DNA of 64,000 nucleotides from Kineothrix sp. MB12-C1 (lineage in GTDB: Bacteria; Bacillota; Clostridia; Lachnospirales; Lachnospiraceae): contig NZ_CP132957.1 in assembly GCF_030863805.1 (NCBI RefSeq), positions 3,596,001 through 3,660,000 on the forward strand, given 5' to 3'. The first letter of the stretch is position 1, and each line of letters begins with the position of its first letter. The notes below the pieces were generated by a model, which did no database searches, had not been told where the DNA came from, and saw only the letters and a program-made list of their open reading frames with translations. Shown here one piece after another: positions 58,540-64,000 of this stretch. The translations under genes and the position numbers were made by a program.

Positions 58540-59370
58540 ATGGGAAATCAGAAGGAAAAGGATAGCGATAATAAGAATGAAAGGGAAAATGAGGATAAGA
58601 AAAAATCTGCGAATAAACATGATAAAGAAAAAGAAGTGGATGAAAAAGTAGAAGGGGAAAAGCACCGTGACGAGAGAATTGAGAAGACCGGTCAGATGAC
58701 ACTCGATAAAAATAATAAGAAACATAGAATTCATCTTATAACGATTATCGGAGAAATCGAAGGACATGATAATTTGAATGGAACTTCCAAAACGACAAAA
58801 TATGAACACATTCTGCCGGAACTGGCGGCTATCGAGGATAGCAATGAAATCGATGGAGTTTTAGTCTTGCTGAATACTATGGGGGGAGACGTGGAAGCAG
58901 GACTTGCTATCGCAGAGATGATCGCATCTTTAAGTAAGCCCAGTGTATCGTTAGTATTGGGAGGAAGCCATTCCATCGGTGTGCCAATTTCTGTCAGTAC
59001 GGATTATTCTTATATTGTGCCGACAGGAACGATGGTGATTCATCCGGTCAGGATGAACGGTATGGTGATCGGTGTTCCGCAGACCTTTGATTACTTCAAA
59101 CAGATTCAGAATCGGATTACCGGATTCGTTTGCAATCACTGCAGAATAAGTAAGGCAAGGTTCGAAGAATTAATGATGGAGACGGGAATTCTTACGAAAG
59201 ATGTGGGAACTATTCTGGTAGGACAGGGAGCAGTGAATGAGGGAATTATCAATGATGTAGGTGGAATTAGAGAAGCCATGGAGTATCTTCACAATATGAT
59301 AGATAAAGAACGAAACAAAAATGGTGAAGTGCACGAGCAAGGAGATGAGAATAAAAAAAGAAAGGTATGA
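58540..59370 (+). CDS. tepA: TepA/ClpP-like serine protease
   Basis: A 276-residue cytosolic protein with a ClpP-fold domain (about 85-250). Catalytic Ser is in GGSHSIGVPI and His in MVIHPVRMNG; the strand TMGGDVEAGLAIAEMI precedes. The N-terminal ~60 residues are a highly charged Lys/Glu/Asp tail. ATG 58540 has GGAGG 5 nt upstream; upstream ATGs (58447 on) lie in the repeat and lack sites. In Bacillus the homologue TepA lies next to spoIIIE/ftsK, as here, and was linked to protein translocation; its real role is unclear. Confidence 0.85.
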   Translation: MGNQKEKDSDNKNERENEDKKKSANKHDKEKEVDEKVEGEKHRDERIEKTGQMTLDKNNKKHRIHLITIIGEIEGHDNLNGTSKTTKYEHILPELAAIEDSNEIDGVLVLLNTMGGDVEAGLAIAEMIASLSKPSVSLVLGGSHSIGVPISVSTDYSYIVPTGTMVIHPVRMNGMVIGVPQTFDYFKQIQNRITGFVCNHCRISKARFEELMMETGILTKDVGTILVGQGAVNEGIINDVGGIREAMEYLHNMIDKERNKNGEVHEQGDENKKRKV

Positions 59371-59444
59371 GGATGACAACTTTCACTTTAGATGCTATAC
59401 TATATGGGTTCAATAAATCTACATTTGCTTAGGGGGCATATAGT

Positions 59445-62090
59445 ATGGCATCCGGAAAGGGAAGCAGAAAGGGTACGAGTAAAAACAACTCATCCCGTAA
59501 TACGTCTTCAGGAAGGCGAAAAACGACGAACTCAAGATCGTCGAGACAAAGCGAACCTATGGATCGCGAAATTAAAAATGAAGTAATACTGATTGGTGTA
59601 TTCGCACTGGCAGTTTTTTTATTCTTATGTAATTTTGGTGTTGTCGGTGTGTTCGGCGATGCGATAAGTAGCATTATGTTTGGACTTTTCGGACTGACGA
59701 CATATATTGCGCCTGTATTATTATTTCTTGCAGTTGCTTTTGGCATTTCTAATAAAGGCAACTATATCGCCAAGAGAAAGCTCGTGGCAGCAGTAGTGCT
59801 TTTTATCCTTATCGGTATGTTCTGTGACCTGATGGCAGGTGAATGGAGCCAAGATTCAGCTTATAATATCGGAGAAATTTACAAAAGATGCAGCGAATAT
59901 AAAAACGGCGGCGGAGTTATCGCAGGCTCTCTTACCTTCTTAAGCTATCATTTCTTATCCTTGGTCGGTACGGTACTTATGATTATTGTACTGGCAGTAA
60001 TTTGTCTCGTTATACTTACGGAGAAGTCATTAGTGAGTAGTGTGAGAAACGGTGGACAGAGGGTTTACGAAAAGACAAGAGAAGATTCCTATGTGAGAAA
60101 AGAACGCATGCAGAGGCGGCGGGCGGAGCAAGAAGAACTTCGTAAAAAGAAAGAAGAAGAGCTTCGTGTAAGACAGGAAGAAAGCGAGAATGAGAAGATT
60201 CTTCGTATGGATAAAAAGGTGTCCGGCGTTATGCTGGATACAGCGATTACCTCTAAGGGAGAGGAAGCGGAAAGCTCTCTAAGTGATGATATCCATGAAA
60301 TTGTATGGAATGACTTTGATATGAATGATATCAAAGAAGTGGACGTCACTTTGAAAAATTCAGGGGAGAATATCCATGCTATTGATTTCGACAGCATACA
60401 TATCACATCAGCAAGCCAAATAGAAATGGAACCGGAGATAGAAAACAAAGAAGATATTGGTGTATGGGAGATGCCGGAGGAAGAAATAATTCCGGCACCT
60501 GTGGGAACTCCTGTAAATCGTCCGGTAGCAAAGAGTACGCAGACAAGTAAGGGTGAGGTACAAACGCCCACAGAACATAATATAAAAATCGGAGAAAAGC
60601 TGGCTTCAGGTAAGTATGTGTTTCCTCCGCTTACTTTGTTGCAAAAGAGTTCGGCAAAGGGAGCGGCGGATTCGACGCAGCAATTAAAAGAAACAGCTAT
60701 TCACCTACAGAAGACATTGGCGACCTTCGGTGTAAAAGTAACGATTACGGATATCAGTCAAGGTCCTTCTGTGACCAGATATGAGATGCAGCCGGAACAA
60801 GGCGTGAAGGTGAGCAAGATTGTAGGGCTTGCAGATGACATTAAATTGAATTTGGCAGCTACAGATATTCGTATTGAGGCACCGATTCCGGGAAAAGCGG
60901 CGGTAGGAATTGAGGTACCCAATAAGGAAAATGCTATGGTAATGCTGCGGGATCTATTGGAATCTAAGGAATTCAAGGAATTCCCATCTAAGCTGGCCTT
61001 TTCCGTAGGAAAGGATATCGGCGGCAAGACGGTAGTAACGGATATTGCTAGAATGCCTCATATGCTCATTGCGGGTTCCACAGGATCTGGTAAATCGGTA
61101 TGTATTAATACATTGATTATGAGTATTTTATATAAAGCTCATCCGGATGAGGTTAAGTTGATTATGATTGACCCCAAGGTGGTGGAGCTCAGTGTTTATA
61201 ATGGGATTCCCCATTTGCTCATTCCTGTGGTGACTGATCCGAAGAAAGCTGCGGCGGCACTTCATTGGGGAGTAGCTGAGATGACGGAAAGATATAAGCA
61301 GTTCGCAGATTATAATGTAAGAGATTTAAAAGGATTTAATAGAGTAGCACAAGAGAAGAAGGACCGGGGGGAAGCAGATGCTCCGGCTCTTATGCCGCAG
61401 ATTGTTATTATTGTGGACGAGCTTGCGGATTTGATGATGGTAGCACCGGGAGAAGTGGAAGAGTCTATCTGCCGTCTGGCACAGCTTGCCAGAGCTGCAG
61501 GCATTCATTTGATTATCGCTACTCAAAGACCTTCTGTTGATGTTATTACAGGATTGATTAAGGCTAATATGCCGAGCCGTGTCGCTTTTGCTGTATCCAG
61601 CGGTGTGGATTCCCGTACTATTCTGGATATGAATGGGGCAGAAAAGCTGCTCGGTAAGGGAGATATGTTATTCTATCCTCAAGGTTATCCGAAGCCGGCC
61701 AGGGTACAGGGCGCCTTTGTATCCGATAAAGAGGTATCCGATGTTGTAGATTATCTGAAGAATCAGGCAATCGGCAATGTATATAGTGAGGTCGTAGAGG
61801 AGAAGATTCAGAGCATAGGTACGGGAAGTGCATCGATGTCCGGCCCCGGTGAAGATGGTGCAGGCAGTAGAGATCAATATTTCGTGGATGCAGGAAAGTT
61901 CATTATCGATAAGGATAAGGCATCTATTGGAATGCTGCAGAGAGTTTTCAAGATTGGTTTTAACCGTGCTGCGCGTATTATGGATCAACTAAGCGAAGCC
62001 GGCGTGGTAGGAGAAGAAGAAGGTACCAAGCCGAGAAAGGTCCTGATGAGCATGGAACAATTTGAGCAGCTTATCGAGGAAGTTCTGTAA
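59445..62090 (+). CDS. ftsK: DNA translocase FtsK/SpoIIIE
   Basis: An 881-residue septal motor that pumps DNA to the daughter cell or forespore. The N-terminus has four membrane segments (about residues 43-205) after a basic Ser/Arg start, then a charged linker (about 215-390), the RecA-like motor with Walker A AGSTGSGKSV (about 542-551) and Walker B IIVDELADLMM (about 654-664), RASATQRPSV-type segment IATQRPSVDVI, and a C-terminal winged-helix gamma domain (about 815-881) that reads polarity sequences. ATG 59445 follows AGGGGG. The TAA stop is inside a palindromic repeat. Confidence 0.95.
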   Translation: MASGKGSRKGTSKNNSSRNTSSGRRKTTNSRSSRQSEPMDREIKNEVILIGVFALAVFLFLCNFGVVGVFGDAISSIMFGLFGLTTYIAPVLLFLAVAFGISNKGNYIAKRKLVAAVVLFILIGMFCDLMAGEWSQDSAYNIGEIYKRCSEYKNGGGVIAGSLTFLSYHFLSLVGTVLMIIVLAVICLVILTEKSLVSSVRNGGQRVYEKTREDSYVRKERMQRRRAEQEELRKKKEEELRVRQEESENEKILRMDKKVSGVMLDTAITSKGEEAESSLSDDIHEIVWNDFDMNDIKEVDVTLKNSGENIHAIDFDSIHITSASQIEMEPEIENKEDIGVWEMPEEEIIPAPVGTPVNRPVAKSTQTSKGEVQTPTEHNIKIGEKLASGKYVFPPLTLLQKSSAKGAADSTQQLKETAIHLQKTLATFGVKVTITDISQGPSVTRYEMQPEQGVKVSKIVGLADDIKLNLAATDIRIEAPIPGKAAVGIEVPNKENAMVMLRDLLESKEFKEFPSKLAFSVGKDIGGKTVVTDIARMPHMLIAGSTGSGKSVCINTLIMSILYKAHPDEVKLIMIDPKVVELSVYNGIPHLLIPVVTDPKKAAAALHWGVAEMTERYKQFADYNVRDLKGFNRVAQEKKDRGEADAPALMPQIVIIVDELADLMMVAPGEVEESICRLAQLARAAGIHLIIATQRPSVDVITGLIKANMPSRVAFAVSSGVDSRTILDMNGAEKLLGKGDMLFYPQGYPKPARVQGAFVSDKEVSDVVDYLKNQAIGNVYSEVVEEKIQSIGTGSASMSGPGEDGAGSRDQYFVDAGKFIIDKDKASIGMLQRVFKIGFNRAARIMDQLSEAGVVGEEEGTKPRKVLMSMEQFEQLIEEVL

Positions 62091-62115
62091 TAGGAAAGTC
62101 CTCCTATTACAGAAC
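62082..62115 (+). repeat. Palindromic repeat, GTAATAGGA family, copy 5
   Basis: GTTCTGTAATAGGA (62082-62095) and its exact complement (62102-62115) around a 6-nt loop. The ftsK stop TAA (62088-62090) is inside the left arm, so the last three codons of ftsK are repeat-derived or co-opted. Confidence 0.8.
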
Positions 62116-62160
62116 AATGGATGCACAGGTTAAATTACAGGAAAGGATAGGTCATTCAGG

Positions 62161-63831
62161 ATGAAAACAGACATTCAAATTGCGCAGGAGGCTTTAATGC
62201 AACCCATTGATACGGTAGCGAGGGCGCTTCACATCGATGTGGAAGAACTGGAATTCTATGGCAGATATAAGGCGAAAATATCAGAGGAATACTTAAGGAA
62301 AATAGAAGATAATCCGGAAGGAAAGCTAATTCTTGTAACGGCGATTAATCCTACACCGGCGGGAGAAGGCAAGACAACAACGAGCGTAGGATTGGGACAG
62401 GCTTTTGGGAAACTGGGAAAAAAGGCAATCATTGCTCTTCGTGAGCCGTCTCTTGGCCCATGTTTTGGTGTGAAAGGGGGAGCAGCCGGAGGGGGTTATG
62501 CGCAGGTTGTTCCTATGGAGGATCTTAATTTACACTTTACCGGCGATTTTCATGCGATTACTTCTGCGAATAACCTTTTAGCGGCTATGCTGGACAATCA
62601 TGTACAGCAGGGGAATGTGCTCGGTATCGATACGAGGCAGATCGTATGGAAGCGATGCCTGGATATGAATGACAGGGTACTTAGAAATATAGTGGTAGGG
62701 CTTGGAAGTAAGAACGATGGAACCGTAAGGGAGGATCATTTCGTAATTACTGTAGCTTCAGAGATTATGGCGGTACTTTGTCTTGCTCTTGATATGGAAG
62801 ATTTGAAGGTAAGGCTTGGAAGAATCGTAGTTGCTTATAATTTCCAGGGAGAACCGGTAACAGCAAAGGAATTGGGTGCAGTAGGAGCTATGGCAGCTTT
62901 GCTGAAGGATGCGATCAAGCCGAATTTAATTCAGACATTAGAGCATACGCCTGCCCTGATACATGGAGGCCCTTTTGCTAATATCGCTCATGGCTGTAAC
63001 TCGATCAGGGCTACGAAAGCAGCACTGAAAATAGCGGATTATGTTATTACGGAAGCAGGATTCGGTGCGGATCTGGGAGCGGAGAAGTTCTTCGACATCA
63101 AATGCCGGATAGGAGACTTGAAGCCGGATGCAGTCGTGTTGGTAGCGACCATAAGAGCGCTTAAGTACAACGGAGGAATTCCTAAGGCGGATTTAAGCGA
63201 AGAAAATATAGATGCACTCAAAAAAGGTATTGTAAACCTTGAGAAACATATAGAAAATTTACAGAAATACGGAGTACCCGTAGTAGTTACGCTCAACTCT
63301 TTTCTTACCGATACTCAGGCGGAGATTTCCTATGTGAAAGAATTTTGTGAGGAAAGAAACTGTGAGTTTGCCATTTCTGAAGTGTGGGAGAAGGGCGGAG
63401 AAGGCGGGATTGCCCTTGCCGGAAAAGTTCTGGATACCTTGGAGACGAAAGAGAGCCGTTTCAAAGTATTATATGAAGATGAACACTCTCTCTCAGAGAA
63501 AGTGGAAACCGTAGCAAAGGAAATTTACGGCGCAAAGGGAGTAAGCTACTCTCAGGCAGCGCTCAGGCAACTTGCACAACTTGAGAAACTCGGCTTTGGT
63601 AATTTGCCGGTATGCATGGCTAAGACACCGTATTCTCTATCGGATGATCCTCAGCTTTTAGGAAGACCGGAGGATTTCACGCTGCAGGTGAGAGAAGCAT
63701 ACGTGTCAGCGGGAGCAGGTTTCGTAGTTATTTTAACAGGATCGGTCATGACAATGCCCGGTCTCCCTAAGGAGCCGGCGGCTTGCCGTATCGATGTGAC
63801 GGAAGAGGGAATAATTACAGGTTTGTTTTAA
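62161..63831 (+). CDS. fhs: Formate-tetrahydrofolate ligase
   Basis: ATP-dependent formation of 10-formyl-THF from formate, for one-carbon metabolism or the acetogenic methyl branch. The 556-residue protein has P-loop [10 protein letters not shown] (about 64-73), [32 protein letters not shown] (in part), [10 protein letters not shown] and [13 protein letters not shown] 62161 follows AGGAAAGGATAGG. It is followed by folD after 23 bp, as in one-carbon operons. Its presence alone does not prove acetogenesis. Confidence 0.97.
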   Translation: MKTDIQIAQEALMQPIDTVARALHIDVEELEFYGRYKAKISEEYLRKIEDNPEGKLILVTAINPTPAGEGKTTTSVGLGQAFGKLGKKAIIALREPSLGPCFGVKGGAAGGGYAQVVPMEDLNLHFTGDFHAITSANNLLAAMLDNHVQQGNVLGIDTRQIVWKRCLDMNDRVLRNIVVGLGSKNDGTVREDHFVITVASEIMAVLCLALDMEDLKVRLGRIVVAYNFQGEPVTAKELGAVGAMAALLKDAIKPNLIQTLEHTPALIHGGPFANIAHGCNSIRATKAALKIADYVITEAGFGADLGAEKFFDIKCRIGDLKPDAVVLVATIRALKYNGGIPKADLSEENIDALKKGIVNLEKHIENLQKYGVPVVVTLNSFLTDTQAEISYVKEFCEERNCEFAISEVWEKGGEGGIALAGKVLDTLETKESRFKVLYEDEHSLSEKVETVAKEIYGAKGVSYSQAALRQLAQLEKLGFGNLPVCMAKTPYSLSDDPQLLGRPEDFTLQVREAYVSAGAGFVVILTGSVMTMPGLPKEPAACRIDVTEEGIITGLF

Positions 63832-63854
63832 AAAAAGGAAAGGTAGGGTGCACA

Positions 63855-64000
63855 ATGCCGCAAATAATTGACGGGAAGATAATTTCTACTCAGATAAAAG
63901 AAGAAGTAAGAGAAAAAGTAGTGAAATTGAAGGCAGAAGGAATTGAAGTGACATTAGCGGTTATTCAAGTAGGTAATGACCCTGCCTCCAGCGTTTATGT
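63855..64000 (+). CDS. folD: FolD, N-terminal part (runs off window)
   Basis: The frame from ATG 63855 (AGGTAGGG upstream) encodes about 48 residues to the window end: MPQIIDGKIISTQIKEEV then a basic helix and VTLAVIQVGNDPASSVY. This matches the N-terminus of bifunctional methylene-THF dehydrogenase/cyclohydrolase, including the GNDPASSVYV substrate-binding region. Converts 5,10-methylene-THF to 10-formyl-THF, adjacent in pathway to fhs. The 3' part is missing only because of the window edge. Confidence 0.93.
   Translation, partial: MPQIIDGKIISTQIKEEVREKVVKLKAEGIEVTLAVIQVGNDPASSVY

Noticed and set aside
1-64000. Prophage, integrated element or tRNA genes
   Set aside because: No integrase, transposase, phage structural genes or tRNA-like cloverleaf sequences were seen; gene content is mostly core metabolism.

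Overview
The window looks like a chromosomal segment of an anaerobic clostridial Firmicute, most likely a Lachnospiraceae member. The sequence is AT-rich with GGAGG-type ribosome binding sites and sigma-A promoters (TTGACA-17-TATAAT). It carries a T-box leader, a 6S RNA, Rex, a YebC family protein, SpoIID-like and FtsK/SpoIIIE proteins, a class B sortase and formate-THF ligase. No tRNA, rRNA, integrase, transposase, phage or CRISPR genes are visible. The species assignment is inference.

Layout. 1-9.1 kb: the 3' end of thrC, a small membrane protein, a Si-type citrate synthase on the minus strand, deoC overlapping an M24 aminopeptidase P, a 6S RNA with its own promoter and terminator, a large membrane-anchored SpoIID-domain protein and a YihY membrane protein. 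9.1-15.9 kb: a Phe T-box leader, pheS, pheT, an M18 aminopeptidase and queA. 16-20.6 kb: signalling genes (EAL-CBS-GGDEF protein, PilZ protein, chemoreceptor). 20.7-24.2 kb: a minus-strand aroF-tyrA-aroA operon. 24.5-29.3 kb: an EF-G paralogue and leuS. 29.3-30.5 kb: three small minus-strand genes of unknown function. 30.6-39.8 kb: a surface cassette of class B sortase, a 1680-residue BspA-type leucine-rich-repeat protein with a TPKTG sorting signal, and a second secreted LRR protein. 39.8-41.5 kb: a DUF4256 protein and a cytosolic subtilase.

41.5-45.2 kb holds a likely 2-oxoglutarate module: an HMGL-family enzyme resembling Re-citrate synthase, a GntR/FCD regulator and NADP-isocitrate dehydrogenase. 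A perfect palindrome overlaps the -10 box of its promoter. 45.3-48.9 kb: an ABC-F ATPase and divergent rex, whose promoter carries a Rex-like palindrome over the -35. 48.9-64 kb: nnr, alr, a MazF toxin with no visible antitoxin, a CorC-type protein, yebC, a CFI-box protein, metY, a polytopic membrane protein with an acidic tail, a TepA/ClpP-like protease, ftsK, fhs and the start of folD.

The most unusual feature is a set of dispersed palindromic repeats, at least four families, in the intergenic gaps. Several copies begin within the stop codon of the preceding gene (870, 29257, 40401, 62090), and arms in some copies differ by compensatory or wobble changes. They may form transcript 3' ends or be small non-autonomous elements. 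Other points worth checking are the sortase/LRR cassette, the two unrelated citrate synthase candidates, a hairpin that includes the subtilase ribosome binding site, and the degenerate G4 motif of the EF-G paralogue.
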